Shown here piece by piece: positions 9,483-19,872 of a stretch of DNA of 35,032 nucleotides. Made by a program: the position numbers and the translations under genes. The stretch's first letter is position 1; every line of letters starts with the position of its first letter. Location of the stretch: NCBI GenBank assembly GCA_945863035.1, contig CAMAZH010000033.1:1-35032 (forward strand), in the 5' to 3' direction. This DNA is from Chitinophaga pinensis (GTDB lineage Bacteria > Bacteroidota > Bacteroidia > Bacteroidales > GCA-2748055). The notes under the pieces are model-generated. The model was not told the DNA's origin. It ran no database searches and saw nothing but the letters and a program-made list of their open reading frames with translations.

Positions 9483-10172
9483 TCATTCCCCTTCATTTTC
9501 CAACAGCCCGGGGCGCAGAATACGTGTTCTTTCCAGCGAGTTTTTTATTTTCCAGTCTTCTATTTTTTTCTCGTTCCCTGAAATTAATATGTCAGGCACC
9601 CTCCAACCCTTATATTCTGCCGGTCGGGTGTAAACATGGGGGGCGAGCAGCCCATCCTGAAAAGAGTCGGTAAGAGCAGAAGTCTCGTCCGACATTGCCC
9701 CGGGAATCAAGCGCACAACGCAATCCGTAATTACCGCAGCCGCCAGCTCCCCCCCGGTTAACACATAATCGCCAATGGAAATCTCCATGGTAACCAGGTG
9801 GTCCCTTACGCGCTGATCAACGCCCTTATAATGCCCGCATAGGATAATGATATTCCTGAGGGTCGAAAGTCGGTTGGCTGTTTGTTGATTCAGCAGCTGT
9901 CCGTCCGGAGAGGTATATATTACTTCATCGTAATCCCGCTGCGATTTCAAAAAGGAAATTGCCTTGTCAATTGGCTCGATTCGCATCACCATTCCCGCGT
10001 CGCCGCTAAAAGCATAATCGTCAACACGCTTGTGCTTGTCTTCCGAAAAATCCCTTAAATTGTGAAGATGTATCCCGGCCAGCCCTTTGGCTTTTGCCCT
10101 CTTCAGAATCGAATGATTCATGGGACTTTCAATCAGCTCGGGCAAAACAGTAATGATATCAATTCGGAGCAT
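9483..10172 (-). CDS. trmD: tRNA (guanine37-N1)-methyltransferase TrmD
   Basis: A 229-residue SPOUT-class enzyme that methylates N1 of G37 next to the anticodon, using S-adenosylmethionine, and so prevents +1 frameshifting. Visible family blocks are [16 protein letters not shown] at the N-terminus, [26 protein letters not shown], the knot segment [13 protein letters not shown], and the catalytic-region [16 protein letters not shown] near the C-terminus. I chose the ATG at 10172, which gives the usual MLRIDII start and follows a purine-rich AGAAGA; a longer start at 10202 adds ten residues without family support. The gene is alone on its strand and meets the channel gene tail to tail. It is not in the rpsP-rimM-trmD-rplS order seen in many other bacteria. 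Confidence 0.96.
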   Translation of the reverse strand: MLRIDIITVLPELIESPMNHSILKRAKAKGLAGIHLHNLRDFSEDKHKRVDDYAFSGDAGMVMRIEPIDKAISFLKSQRDYDEVIYTSPDGQLLNQQTANRLSTLRNIIILCGHYKGVDQRVRDHLVTMEISIGDYVLTGGELAAAVITDCVVRLIPGAMSDETSALTDSFQDGLLAPHVYTRPAEYKGWRVPDILISGNEKKIEDWKIKNSLERTRILRPGLLENEGE

Positions 10173-10276
10173 TCTTCTTTTTTTCTGCAAAAGTACAAAC
10201 AAATGCTTTCTGATCGGGTTTTTATTTCATTTTCGCCCAAAAGGGACATATTGACATGCGAAACGGCTGCGCGTAC

Positions 10277-10287
10277 GTCATAATGAC
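10277..10287. promoter_or_regulatory. short inverted repeat GTCAT-A-ATGAC upstream of the heat-shock gene
   Basis: A perfect five-base inverted repeat with a one-base centre lies in the 228-base gap between the divergent trmD and small heat-shock genes, 114 bases before the latter's ATG. It could be an operator for either gene. An element this short can arise by chance. I found no clear TAnnTTTG box in the same gap. Confidence 0.2.
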
Positions 10288-10400
10288 AGTGTTAAGGATT
10301 GTTACGCTGTGTTTTAAAGTGTGGATTTCCCTTGGTATCGAATTTGATTTGCCTTTTACATCATAAACAGAATTCATAACACAATCTAATTTTTAAAGCT

Positions 10401-10850
10401 ATGACACTTTTGAAAGTTTATAACAAAAACGGCAACTGTATGCAACATGATGCCGGCGTGAATGGGATATCCAATTTTTTAAAACAATTTCCTCAGGAGA
10501 GATTTCAGGATCATGAATTTCGTCTACCTTCTCCCAGAGTGAATATTAGAGAGGAGGCCTTGACTTTCACCATCGAGCTCGAGGTCCCCGGGATCGACAA
10601 GAATCTTATTAAAATGAATCTTGCAAAGGATTTGTTGACGATTGCCTATTCCGGTGAGGAATTGCAGCAAGACCAAAAATACTCGCATCGCGAATTCAAC
10701 CTGCAGGGGTTCGAAAGAACATTCCGGCTGCCTCAGTCTGTAGAGGGAGAAAGGATTTCGGCTGTCTGCAGCAATGGCATTCTAACCGTAAATCTTCCCA
10801 AGAAGGAAAATGCCATCGATAAAGGCCCCATGAACATAGAGATTTCATAA
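10401..10850 (+). CDS. Hsp20/alpha-crystallin family small heat-shock protein
   Basis: A 149-residue ATP-independent chaperone of the Hsp20 family; these form oligomers that hold unfolding proteins. After a short N-terminal arm (about 1-45), the alpha-crystallin domain runs from RVNIREEALTFTIELEVPGI to the signature GILTVNLPKKE near residue 135. The tail ends in IEI, fitting the I-x-I motif that docks onto neighbouring subunits. Length is typical. It is a single-gene unit: divergent from trmD and closed by a strong stem-loop 42 bases after its stop. Heat or stress induction is expected from the family, but no recognisable heat-shock control site was found. Confidence 0.92.
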   Translation: MTLLKVYNKNGNCMQHDAGVNGISNFLKQFPQERFQDHEFRLPSPRVNIREEALTFTIELEVPGIDKNLIKMNLAKDLLTIAYSGEELQQDQKYSHREFNLQGFERTFRLPQSVEGERISAVCSNGILTVNLPKKENAIDKGPMNIEIS

Positions 10851-10891
10851 TTCCCGGACCTGCACCATAAATCGGTTCTCTTGCATTACCC

Positions 10892-10929
10892 AAAAGCCAT
10901 CTCGATGTCGAATCAGCTGGCTTTTTTTT
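10892..10929 (+). terminator. rho-independent terminator of the small heat-shock gene
   Basis: AAAAGCCA (10892-10899) pairs with TGGCTTTT (10918-10925); the loop holds a second small stem (TCGA-TG-TCGA). The 3' arm runs into eight consecutive T. It lies 42 bases after the stop at 10850. Confidence 0.75.
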
Positions 10930-11138
10930 CTACTAATTGGCGGTCGGGCATTGCTCAATTATTCGCCAAAAGAAACCAGTTGCGCTGCAAATTGTCTATC
11001 GTGTTGGGCAGACCGGTTCTCTCTTGAATTCCAGGCGATTTGAGCACAAATGTCATGTCGGTGAAATCTCATACCTGGAGCTTTTACAGCGAAATTGTTA
11101 TTTTTAACCAACTCCCGAGTTGAAATAGTCAAAAAAGA

Positions 11139-11169
11139 TTTGTTTATCCTTATTTAATGGGTAATTTAG
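11139..11169 (+). promoter_or_regulatory. candidate promoter of the DUF349 gene
   Basis: TTTG (11139-11142), a 19-base spacer, then TAATTTAG (11162-11169), one mismatch from the Bacteroidota TTTG-N19-21-TAnnTTTG pattern. The start codon is 36 bases further on. Confidence 0.5.
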
Positions 11170-11204
11170 TGTTTTAAAAGATTAATTTCGAAAATCGGGC
11201 TTCT

Positions 11205-13304
11205 ATGTTTATGCAAGACCACGAAAACACTTTTCAAGACGAACCGTTAACCAATGCTAAGGGATTAGCAGATGGTAGCGAAAAGGATTCGATGCTCTCT
11301 CCTGACCTCAATAAGGCTGAGGAAGATTCCGTTGCAGAAAAGCCAACTGAAGCTTTGCCTTTGACAAAAGGCAAATCGGCAAAAGGAAAACCTGCTCAAG
11401 AAGCGGATAAATCGGATGTCGATTTTGTTCAGCCAGATGACATTGAGGAGGATAAGGCTGAAAAGGAATCCCCGGAACCTGAAAAAGCTGAAGAACATTT
11501 GCCTGAAGCTCCTTCAGCCGTGGAAAGCGAACTGTCCGAAGAGGGGATGCCGGTTACTCCAGACGATACTCAGCGGGAGATCATAAACTATGGGCTTTTA
11601 AGCAAAGCCGACCTTGTGAAAATGTTGGAGGAGACGCTTCAGATCAGCGCCCTTCATGAAATCAGAAGGGATGTGGAAGCCATCAAGGTTAACTTCTACA
11701 AAAAGCACCGTTCGGAGATTGAGATGAAACGCAAAAAGTTCGTTGAAGAAGGCGGTGTGGCTGATGAGTTTGAGGTGCCTGCCGATCCGCTTGAAGAAAA
11801 GGTAGGCGAGCTGCTTCGGAAATATCGCAATCTGCGGCTGGAGTTTAACAGGAACCAGGATGATGCCAAGGGGGATAATCTCAGGATGCGTCAGGAAATC
11901 ATTGAGGAAATCAAAGAACTGATCAACAGTGAGGAATCCATCAACAAAACATTTCAGGAATTCCGCGACTTACAGAACCGGTGGAGGGAGATTGGCGCTA
12001 TACCGCAACAAAATGTCAATGACCTCTGGGAGACATACCATCATCACGTTGAGAAATTCTATGATTATATTAAAATAAACAAGGAGCTCCGCGATCTCGA
12101 TCTGAAAAAGAACCTGGAAAGCAAAATTCAACTTTGCGAAAAGGCCGAATTGCTCCTTCTTGAACCCAATGTAGTCAATGCATTTGCGTACCTCCAAAAG
12201 TATCATGAACAATGGAGGGAAATTGGCCCTGTTCCCAAAGAGAAAAGGACTGAGATATGGGAACGCTTTAAAGAGGCGACATCCAAGATAAACAAGAAGC
12301 ATCAGCATTTTTATCAGGACCTAAAGGAAACCCAGAAAAAGAACCTTGATTCAAAAATCCTGCTCTCCGAAAAGGCTGAGGAAATTGCAGACGAAACAAT
12401 CGACAACCATAGAGACTGGGTTCGCAGGACCAATGATATCCTCGAGCTCCAAAAAGTATGGAAAACGATAGGGTTTGCTCCCAAGAAAGACAATAACCGC
12501 ATCTACGGTCGGTTTCGGGCGGCCTGCGATAAGTTTTTCGAGCGAAAAAGATCCTTTTATGCTCAAAACCTTCACGAGCAGGACACCAACCTGCAGTTGA
12601 AACTTGACCTGTGCCAGCAGGCTGAGGCCATGAAGGACAGCAATGATTGGAAGAAAACAACAGATGATTTCATAATTCTTCAGCGAAGGTGGAAGGAAGT
12701 GGGTCCGGCTCCGCGCAAGTACTCCGAGCAGATTTGGAAACGATTCCGTACAGCCTGCGACAGTTTCTTTGCGAGGAAAACCGAGTATTTCTCTACAATC
12801 GATAATACTTTTGAGAAAAATCTGGAGGCTAAAGAAGCCCTGATTATAGAGATTCAGAATTTCACGAAAACAGGAAACAGCAACAGCGATCTTGAAAAGA
12901 TCCAGAAGTTTCAGAGAACCTGGACTGAAATTGGTTTTGTGCCCTTTGAAAAGAAGGATGAGCTTCAGCAAAGATACCGCGACGCGATTAATAATCAATT
13001 CGACACCCTCGAGGTGGATGAATTCCGGAAAAGCCTTCTTAAATTTCGAAACCGTATCGAAGCCATCCTGCAAAAGCCCAACCCGGAATCCAAGCTCCGC
13101 TTCGAAAGGGATAAATATATGGTTAAACTGCAGCAGCTCAGAACGGATATAGGAGTTTGGGAAAACAACATCGGTTTTTTTGCCAACTCCCCCAGCGCTG
13201 AGGCTATGCTTAAAGACTTCGAAGTGAAAATCAAAGAGGCCAAAGAGACCATTCACCTCCTGGAGGAGAAAATCACTATAATTGACGAATTAAATCTGGA
13301 TTAG
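11205..13304 (+). CDS. DUF349 repeat protein
   Basis: A 699-residue, highly charged, alpha-helical protein with no membrane segment. Residues 1-125 are an acidic, Lys/Glu/Pro-rich, probably disordered arm. After residue 130 come five DUF349 units, each with a Trp-containing core: RWREIGAIP, QWREIGPVP, VWKTIGFAP, RWKEVGPAP and TWTEIGFVP, each followed by a helix such as IWERFKEA. The last 70 residues are a further coiled coil. DUF349 proteins of this length are widespread in Bacteroidota; no biochemical role is established to my knowledge. It has its own likely promoter (11139-11169) and lies 108 bases before pyrG. A second ATG at 11211 is an equally good start. Confidence 0.88.
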   Translation: MFMQDHENTFQDEPLTNAKGLADGSEKDSMLSPDLNKAEEDSVAEKPTEALPLTKGKSAKGKPAQEADKSDVDFVQPDDIEEDKAEKESPEPEKAEEHLPEAPSAVESELSEEGMPVTPDDTQREIINYGLLSKADLVKMLEETLQISALHEIRRDVEAIKVNFYKKHRSEIEMKRKKFVEEGGVADEFEVPADPLEEKVGELLRKYRNLRLEFNRNQDDAKGDNLRMRQEIIEEIKELINSEESINKTFQEFRDLQNRWREIGAIPQQNVNDLWETYHHHVEKFYDYIKINKELRDLDLKKNLESKIQLCEKAELLLLEPNVVNAFAYLQKYHEQWREIGPVPKEKRTEIWERFKEATSKINKKHQHFYQDLKETQKKNLDSKILLSEKAEEIADETIDNHRDWVRRTNDILELQKVWKTIGFAPKKDNNRIYGRFRAACDKFFERKRSFYAQNLHEQDTNLQLKLDLCQQAEAMKDSNDWKKTTDDFIILQRRWKEVGPAPRKYSEQIWKRFRTACDSFFARKTEYFSTIDNTFEKNLEAKEALIIEIQNFTKTGNSNSDLEKIQKFQRTWTEIGFVPFEKKDELQQRYRDAINNQFDTLEVDEFRKSLLKFRNRIEAILQKPNPESKLRFERDKYMVKLQQLRTDIGVWENNIGFFANSPSAEAMLKDFEVKIKEAKETIHLLEEKITIIDELNLD

Positions 13305-13340
13305 CCACAATATGAATCCGGTTGTTAAAGGTTTTTGTGA

Positions 13341-15038
<1,698 letters not shown>

Positions 15039-15072
15039 TATTTTGATCATCAATTAATTGAAAATTTATTAA

Positions 15073-16932
15073 ATGGACAGAAATTCGATCATTGGAATTG
15101 TTATAATTGCCGGAATACTTATTGGCTATACATTTCTGACAAAGCCTAATAAGGAACAAATAGCCGAACAAAAGCACATTGCCGACTCGATCCGGTTGGT
15201 GGAAGCCGCCAGAGAAATTGCAGCGGCAGCATACGACACGGTACCTAAACAGACGCAGGCGCAGCCCGCATTGGCATCTCAGGCAGCTGGCAGTGGCGAG
15301 AATCTTGGAGTATATGCCAGCCATTCACAAGGAGAGGCAAAGTTCTACACCCTTGAAAACAGTAAACTGAAACTTGTGATTTCGAGTCAGGGTGCCAGAC
15401 CCTATCAGGCTGAACTTAAGGATTATAAAACACACGACAAGAAGCCATTGTATCTTTTCGAGGGAGATTCGAGTTTGATGGGCCTGGAGTTTTTCTCGGA
15501 TGGGAAAACCATTTCCACAAATCATCTGTTTTTTGAAACGGATGCGAAATCCAATATTCAGGTAACCGACACCCCGCAAAGTATCAGTTTCAAACTACCT
15601 GTGGATAGCCTTGGTGCGTTTATCGAATACACCTATACATTGTATCCCGAAAAATACCTTCTCGACTTCAAAATGAGGATGGTTGGAATGGATCAGTATC
15701 GCACCGACAATGTTCAGCTGAAATGGGAAATCTATTCTCCCCAGCAGGAAATGGGCAGAACCAATGAGGATACCTATACAAACCTTTACTATCGTTATCT
15801 CGACGGAGATGTTGAGAAATTCAAGCAGCGCTCCAAAAAAGATTTTCAGGAAATCACGGAATCCACGAAACTGCAATGGGTGGGTTATAAGCAACAGTTT
15901 TTCGCATCGGTTATTCTTGCTGATAACGTGCCATTCGAGGGAGGTTATATGAAATCCGAAAACCTGCCTGAAAACAGCCGGTTCATCAAGAAATTCACTT
16001 CCGAATTATCGATTCCCTATAACCGGACCGCCGAGTTTGAAATGCCATTGCATTTTTATTTTGGACCAAACCATTTCCAATCCCTGAAGAAAATCGGATT
16101 CCAACTTGAGGAACTTGTTACCGTGGGAGGTTCTGTCATACGATGGATCAACGCTTATGCTGTGATTCCCATTTTCAACTGGCTGAACAATTTTATTTCC
16201 AATTACGGAATAATCATCCTGCTGCTTACCCTGATTATCAAAATCGCTTTGCTGCCACTCACCTATAAGTCATATTTGTCGATGGCTAAAATGAGGGTTT
16301 TGAAACCCCAGGTAGATGAGATTAACCTGAAGATCCCCAAGGAAAAGGCAATGGAGCGCCAACAGGCTACCATGGCTCTTTATAAAAAGGTTGGAGTCAA
16401 CCCGATGGGCGGATGTTTGCCCATGTTGCTTCAGATGCCTATCCTATACGCAATGTTCCGGTTCTTCCCGGCTTCCATCGAATTGCGGCAGGAATCCTTT
16501 TTGTGGGCAACCGATCTTTCAACATACGATTCGATATTAAGCCTTCCTTTCACCATCCCGATGTATGGCGACCATGTAAGTTTGTTTACCATTCTGATGA
16601 CCATTACCACCATTTTGTCGATGAAAATGAGCGGTCAGACACCCGGAGGCGATTCAGCATTGCCAGGCATGAAGACCATGATGTACATTATGCCGGTTAT
16701 GTTTATGTTCATCCTTAACAGTTTCTCTGCCGGTCTGACATACTATTACTTCCTGGCCAACGTAATAACAATCGGTCAGAATTACCTGTTTAAGTTTTTT
16801 ATCGACGAGGAGGCTATTCTGAGAAAACTCAACAGCAAGAAGGCCAAAGCCTCCGACGGAAAGAAATCATCCTTCCAGCAGAAGCTTGAAAACATGGCAA
16901 AACAAAGAGGGTATAATTTACCGAAGAAATAA
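15073..16932 (+). CDS. yidC: membrane protein insertase YidC
   Basis: A 619-residue inner-membrane insertase that places membrane proteins in the bilayer alone or with Sec. It has the Gram-negative layout: an N-terminal anchor helix (SIIGIVIIAGILIGYTFL), a large periplasmic beta-sandwich domain (about 90-360), and the conserved Oxa1/60KD core in the C-terminal third. Core helices include YGIIILLLTLIIKIALLPLT, a segment at MGGCLPMLLQMPILYAMFRF, and MYIMPVMFMFILNSFSAGLT. The tail is Lys-rich (KKAKASDGKKSS), as is common for ribosome contact. Length is normal for the phylum. It probably shares a transcript with pyrG and meets ribH tail to tail with a 14-base gap. Confidence 0.96.
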   Translation: MDRNSIIGIVIIAGILIGYTFLTKPNKEQIAEQKHIADSIRLVEAAREIAAAAYDTVPKQTQAQPALASQAAGSGENLGVYASHSQGEAKFYTLENSKLKLVISSQGARPYQAELKDYKTHDKKPLYLFEGDSSLMGLEFFSDGKTISTNHLFFETDAKSNIQVTDTPQSISFKLPVDSLGAFIEYTYTLYPEKYLLDFKMRMVGMDQYRTDNVQLKWEIYSPQQEMGRTNEDTYTNLYYRYLDGDVEKFKQRSKKDFQEITESTKLQWVGYKQQFFASVILADNVPFEGGYMKSENLPENSRFIKKFTSELSIPYNRTAEFEMPLHFYFGPNHFQSLKKIGFQLEELVTVGGSVIRWINAYAVIPIFNWLNNFISNYGIIILLLTLIIKIALLPLTYKSYLSMAKMRVLKPQVDEINLKIPKEKAMERQQATMALYKKVGVNPMGGCLPMLLQMPILYAMFRFFPASIELRQESFLWATDLSTYDSILSLPFTIPMYGDHVSLFTILMTITTILSMKMSGQTPGGDSALPGMKTMMYIMPVMFMFILNSFSAGLTYYYFLANVITIGQNYLFKFFIDEEAILRKLNSKKAKASDGKKSSFQQKLENMAKQRGYNLPKK

Positions 16933-16960
16933 AAGAGGAGGGGAGGTTATTCCTCCATCT
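16928..16960 (-). terminator. candidate ribH terminator with the stop codon in its loop
   Basis: Read on the minus strand, GGAGG (16956-16952) pairs with CCTCC (16946-16942) around the loop AATAA, which contains the ribH TAA. A C/T-rich then T-rich run (CTCTTTTATTTC) follows. The stem is short, so the call is tentative. Confidence 0.4.
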
Positions 16961-17441
16961 CCCTTTGCAATGCAGCCATTTTAATAGCAGTTATAGCCGC
17001 TTCATCGCCTTTGTTGCCGTGCTTGCCGCCCGAGCGATCAATTGCCTGCTGCTGATTTTCGGTGGTCAGCACCCCAAAGATAAAAGGTATATTGTTATTG
17101 AGATTCAGGTCGGTAATCCCATAGCTGATTCCCTGGCAGATAAAGTCAAAATGCCTTGTTTCGCCCTGAATAACGCATCCCAGACAAATAACAGCATCAA
17201 CGTCCCTGTATTCGGCAAAGAACTGCCCTCCAAGGCTTAGTTCGAAACTGCCGGGAACCCACTTGACTTCAATGTTTTTGTCTTTCGCCCCATGTAGCTT
17301 AAGGGTTTTGACAGCCCCTTCCAAAAGGGCGTTAGTAATTTCCAGGTTCCATTCCGAAACCACAATCCCGAATATCATCTCAGAGGCATCAGGGACTTTT
17401 GAGTGGTCGTAAGCAGAAAGGTTTTTTAGATTGCTTGCCAT
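16947..17441 (-). CDS. ribH: 6,7-dimethyl-8-ribityllumazine synthase RibH
   Basis: A 164-residue lumazine synthase. It condenses 5-amino-6-ribitylaminouracil with 3,4-dihydroxy-2-butanone 4-phosphate, the penultimate step of riboflavin synthesis, and normally assembles as pentamers or a 60-mer shell. Signatures are [26 protein letters not shown] (His97 is the likely proton donor), [17 protein letters not shown] and GNKGDEAA. The start [12 protein letters not shown] gives normal length. A strong terminator separates it from the upstream TPR gene, so it probably has its own promoter in the 74 bases before its ATG, where I see no clean consensus. No other riboflavin gene or FMN riboswitch is visible. 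Confidence 0.96.
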   Translation of the reverse strand: MASNLKNLSAYDHSKVPDASEMIFGIVVSEWNLEITNALLEGAVKTLKLHGAKDKNIEVKWVPGSFELSLGGQFFAEYRDVDAVICLGCVIQGETRHFDFICQGISYGITDLNLNNNIPFIFGVLTTENQQQAIDRSGGKHGNKGDEAAITAIKMAALQREMEE

Positions 17442-17515
17442 ATTGATTGATTTTATTGTTGGTGAAGATACTATTCAAAACCTGAGTTTTTCCCAAACCA
17501 GCCTGCTTAAAACCA

Positions 17516-17550
17516 AAAAAGTACCAGCAATAAAATCGCTGGTACTTTTT
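17516..17550 (-). terminator. strong terminator of the TPR gene
   Basis: A perfect 13 bp stem (AAAAAGTACCAGC at 17516-17528 with GCTGGTACTTTTT at 17538-17550) closes a 9-base loop and has A/T runs on both sides. It lies 20 bases beyond the TPR gene stop, so it serves the minus strand and insulates ribH. Confidence 0.8.
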
Positions 17551-17570
17551 GACAGGAGAAAGGGGTATTG

Positions 17571-18266
17571 TTAGAGTCCAGCCTTGGCTTCTACCCTTGC
17601 AATATATTTATCCATCTCACGGCCTTCCTGGCTTTCGGGATAGGTTTGCTTGAGGAGTTTATAGGTTTCGTAAGCTTTCTTGTATTGTTGAAGCTCCTCA
17701 TAAACCAATCCGGCTTTCTTGAGGAGTATAGGACTGGAAAAGTTATTCTCGAATTTTTCGGATCCTTTCATGTAGGCCGATGCAGCATCTTCATACTTTC
17801 CATCTGCCGAATATGCATCCCCAAGGGAGGAGAATTTCGAAGCCCCGATAAGAATATCGTTTGTATTGAACTTATTCAGGTAGCTAATTGCGTTTTCGTA
17901 ATCTCCAAGGTTCAGGTAACAAACACCGGCATAATACTTTGAAAGGTTGGATGACTTGGTCATGCCGTAATCATCAATAATCTGAAGGAACCCGGGATAC
18001 GAACCATATCCGTTCAAAGCAAGGTCGAATGAGTCTTTGTCGAAGAACTTTTCAGCCATAAACATCTCCTTTGAAGCGTTTTCTTCGCGAGGCGCCAGGA
18101 TAAATCGTTTAGCACCTATAAATAAAAGAACAACCAATACAACGCCTGAAATGGCATAAATTAGGGTTTGTTGGTTTTGTTCGATGAATCTTTCAGTTTT
18201 GGTGAGCGCCTGCTCTATGCCTTCAAAACCGGCATCCTGCTGTTCCTTGTTAGTTTTATTGGACAT
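17571..18266 (-). CDS. membrane-anchored tetratricopeptide repeat protein
   Basis: A 231-residue protein with one membrane helix (TLIYAISGVVLVVLLFIGA, about 34-52) after a short charged N-terminus, then an extracytoplasmic domain of TPR-like helices, for example YAGVCYLNLGDYENAISYLNKF and LGDAYSADGKYEDAASAYMKG. The architecture resembles YfgM-like proteins that assist secreted-protein handling, but no specific function can be assigned. The order TPR protein-ribH opposite recF-DUF721 is one I recall from other Bacteroidales genomes. A candidate -7 box lies upstream and a strong stem-loop closes the gene. Confidence 0.85.
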   Translation of the reverse strand: MSNKTNKEQQDAGFEGIEQALTKTERFIEQNQQTLIYAISGVVLVVLLFIGAKRFILAPREENASKEMFMAEKFFDKDSFDLALNGYGSYPGFLQIIDDYGMTKSSNLSKYYAGVCYLNLGDYENAISYLNKFNTNDILIGASKFSSLGDAYSADGKYEDAASAYMKGSEKFENNFSSPILLKKAGLVYEELQQYKKAYETYKLLKQTYPESQEGREMDKYIARVEAKAGL

Positions 18267-18303
18267 TTTTCGGGACTATTTATTTCGTTTTTTTTAACAA
18301 ACG

Positions 18304-18311
18304 CAAATGTA
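18304..18311 (-). promoter_or_regulatory. candidate -7 box TACATTTG for the TPR gene
   Basis: On the minus strand TACATTTG matches TAnnTTTG exactly, 37 bases before the ATG at 18266. I see no good -33 box at the expected distance. Confidence 0.35.
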
Positions 18312-18390
18312 ATTGTTTTTTATTAAAAACCGCACCACAGATGTTGAATTATCTGCTGAACCGGTAACAATTGAATTTCAAATATCCCTA

Positions 18391-18422
18391 TTTGTTATTA
18401 ATCGTCGTTTTGCCTAATTTTG
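18391..18422 (+). promoter_or_regulatory. recF promoter, Bacteroidota -33/-7 type
   Basis: TTTG at 18391-18394, a 20-base spacer, then TAATTTTG at 18415-18422: both boxes match the phylum's housekeeping consensus exactly. It sits 50 bases before the recF ATG at 18473 and inside the longer open frame that begins at 18371, arguing against that longer start. Confidence 0.75.
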
Positions 18423-18472
18423 AGGCCAAACCAAAAGAAGATGTGGCGGACATTGGAAGCCACTATAAGTCT

Positions 18473-19582
18473 ATGTTTCTAAAAAAACTATCCATAGTAA
18501 ACTTCAAAAATTACGGTCAGGCCCAATTCGATTTCAGCGATAGGATCAATTGTTTCGTGGGCGACAATGGAGTGGGAAAAACCAATCTTTTGGATGCGAT
18601 TCACTATCTGGCTCTTGCCAAATCGTATTTTAACGCGGTGGACAGCCAAAACATTAAGCATGAAGAGGAGTTTGCCGTCATTCAGGGCGACTTCATCAGG
18701 GATAACCATCCGGAGGCAATATACTGCGGGATTCAAAGAAATAAGAGAAAGCAGTTCAGGCGAAATAAGAAGGATTACCAGAAACTCTCCGAACATATAG
18801 GCATTATTCCCCTTGTAATGATATCACCTGCCGACAGCAGTCTTATTCTCGAGGGAGGTGAGGAAAGGCGAAAGTTCATCAATTCGGTTATTGCTCAGTT
18901 CGACCGGAATTACCTTGAGAACCTGATACAATACAATCATGCCCTCCTGCAGAGAAACAGACTCCTTAAGGATATAAACAATTCGGAAACCTTCGACCGG
19001 GATTACCTCTCGGTCTGGGATGACCAGTTGACGGGCTATGGGCAGAAAATATTCGAGACAAGGAAAGACTTCATTGAAAAGCTCTTGCCGGTATTCTCGC
19101 AGTTCTACCGCACCATTTCTGGCGAGAGGGAAGAGGTTGAACTTGTTTACGAGAGCCAGCTTTTTGGGAACGATATGCAGACTCTTCTCAAGGAATCGTT
19201 GCGGAAAGATTTGATATTGCAATATACAACCACCGGAATCCACAAGGATGACCTGGAAATGAAACTTGGTGGCTATCCCCTGAAAAAAACAGGATCGCAG
19301 GGGCAGCAGAAAACGTTTTTGGTCGCATTGAAACTTGCGAAATTCGATTTTATTAAGAGGATTTCAGGGATGAATCCAATCCTGCTTCTGGATGATGTTT
19401 TCGATAAGTTCGACCATAGCAGGGTTGAACAAATTATTCGGCTGGTTGCGGAGAACAATTTTGGGCAGATATTCATCACCGATACCAGCATTTCTCATCT
19501 CAAAGGAATTCTGGAGGAAATAAATATCGATCACAAGGTCTTTTCCGTTTCCCACAATCAAAACATAATCGAAGCAGAATGA
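18473..19582 (+). CDS. recF: DNA replication and repair protein RecF
   Basis: A 369-residue SMC-like ATPase that helps load RecA at gapped DNA with RecO and RecR. It opens with LKKLSIVNFKNYG and the Walker A GDNGVGKT (residues 30-37). Further on are the ABC signature-like GSQGQQKTFLVALKLAKF and the Walker B PILLLDDVFDKFD, then the D-loop region and a normal C-terminus. The ATG at 18473 gives the family length; a TTG 102 bases upstream extends the frame but precedes the promoter. The DUF721 gene overlaps its stop as ATGA. No dnaA, dnaN or gyrB lies nearby, so this is not the classical origin cluster. Confidence 0.95.
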   Translation: MFLKKLSIVNFKNYGQAQFDFSDRINCFVGDNGVGKTNLLDAIHYLALAKSYFNAVDSQNIKHEEEFAVIQGDFIRDNHPEAIYCGIQRNKRKQFRRNKKDYQKLSEHIGIIPLVMISPADSSLILEGGEERRKFINSVIAQFDRNYLENLIQYNHALLQRNRLLKDINNSETFDRDYLSVWDDQLTGYGQKIFETRKDFIEKLLPVFSQFYRTISGEREEVELVYESQLFGNDMQTLLKESLRKDLILQYTTTGIHKDDLEMKLGGYPLKKTGSQGQQKTFLVALKLAKFDFIKRISGMNPILLLDDVFDKFDHSRVEQIIRLVAENNFGQIFITDTSISHLKGILEEINIDHKVFSVSHNQNIIEAE

Positions 19583-19869
19583 GAAAAAGTCAGACGCAAA
19601 ACATCTCCCAGATCATTTCCTCTATAATGAAGGCGAACGGACTTGAGGACAAGCTGGCAGAAACCCGACTGATACAGTCTTGGGAAGAACTGTTAGGCAA
19701 GAGTGTTGCCCGGCTCACCAAAGGTATGTACATCAAAAACCGCACGCTCTTCGTAAGTCTCAACTCATCTGTGGTTCGAAGCGAGCTGGTGATGATAAAA
19801 AAAGACCTGCTAATTCGTCTAAACGAAAAAGCAGGCAAATGTGTTATTGACGATATTGTTTTGAAATAG
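19579..19869 (+). CDS. DUF721 / DciA-like protein
   Basis: A 96-residue protein of the DUF721 family. The conserved core is visible: a helix ending in TRLIQSWEELLGKSVARLTKG, then LFVSLNSSVVRSELVMIKKDLLIRLNEKAG and a short C-terminal strand. Family members related to DciA help load the replicative helicase in bacteria that lack DnaC or DnaI; whether this one does so is inferred from the family. It is translationally coupled to recF (ATGA overlap), placing two replication or repair proteins in one transcript. Its stop is three bases from the ndk stop on the opposite strand. Confidence 0.85.
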   Translation: MRKSQTQNISQIISSIMKANGLEDKLAETRLIQSWEELLGKSVARLTKGMYIKNRTLFVSLNSSVVRSELVMIKKDLLIRLNEKAGKCVIDDIVLK

Positions 19870-19872
19870 CTA

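Larger units (their letters stand above)
10851..11204. other. intergenic region between the heat-shock and DUF349 genes
   Basis: 354 bases without a supported gene. It holds the heat-shock gene terminator (10892-10929) and a promoter-like pair before the DUF349 gene (11139-11169). The stretch 10930-11138 shows no reading frame with coding character, no long repeat and no RNA that I recognise. Confidence 0.6.

Noticed and set aside
12351..13256. 301-codon minus-strand frame opposite the DUF349 gene
   Set aside because: It lies wholly within a well-supported gene, has no recognisable domain, and follows from that gene's codon bias.
18371..18472. Longer N-terminus for RecF
   Set aside because: The extra 34 residues lie over an exact TTTG-N20-TAATTTTG promoter and are absent from the family; the ATG at 18473 gives normal length.
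18300..18480. Chromosomal origin near recF
   Set aside because: No cluster of TTATCCACA-type DnaA boxes, and dnaA, dnaN and gyrB are absent.
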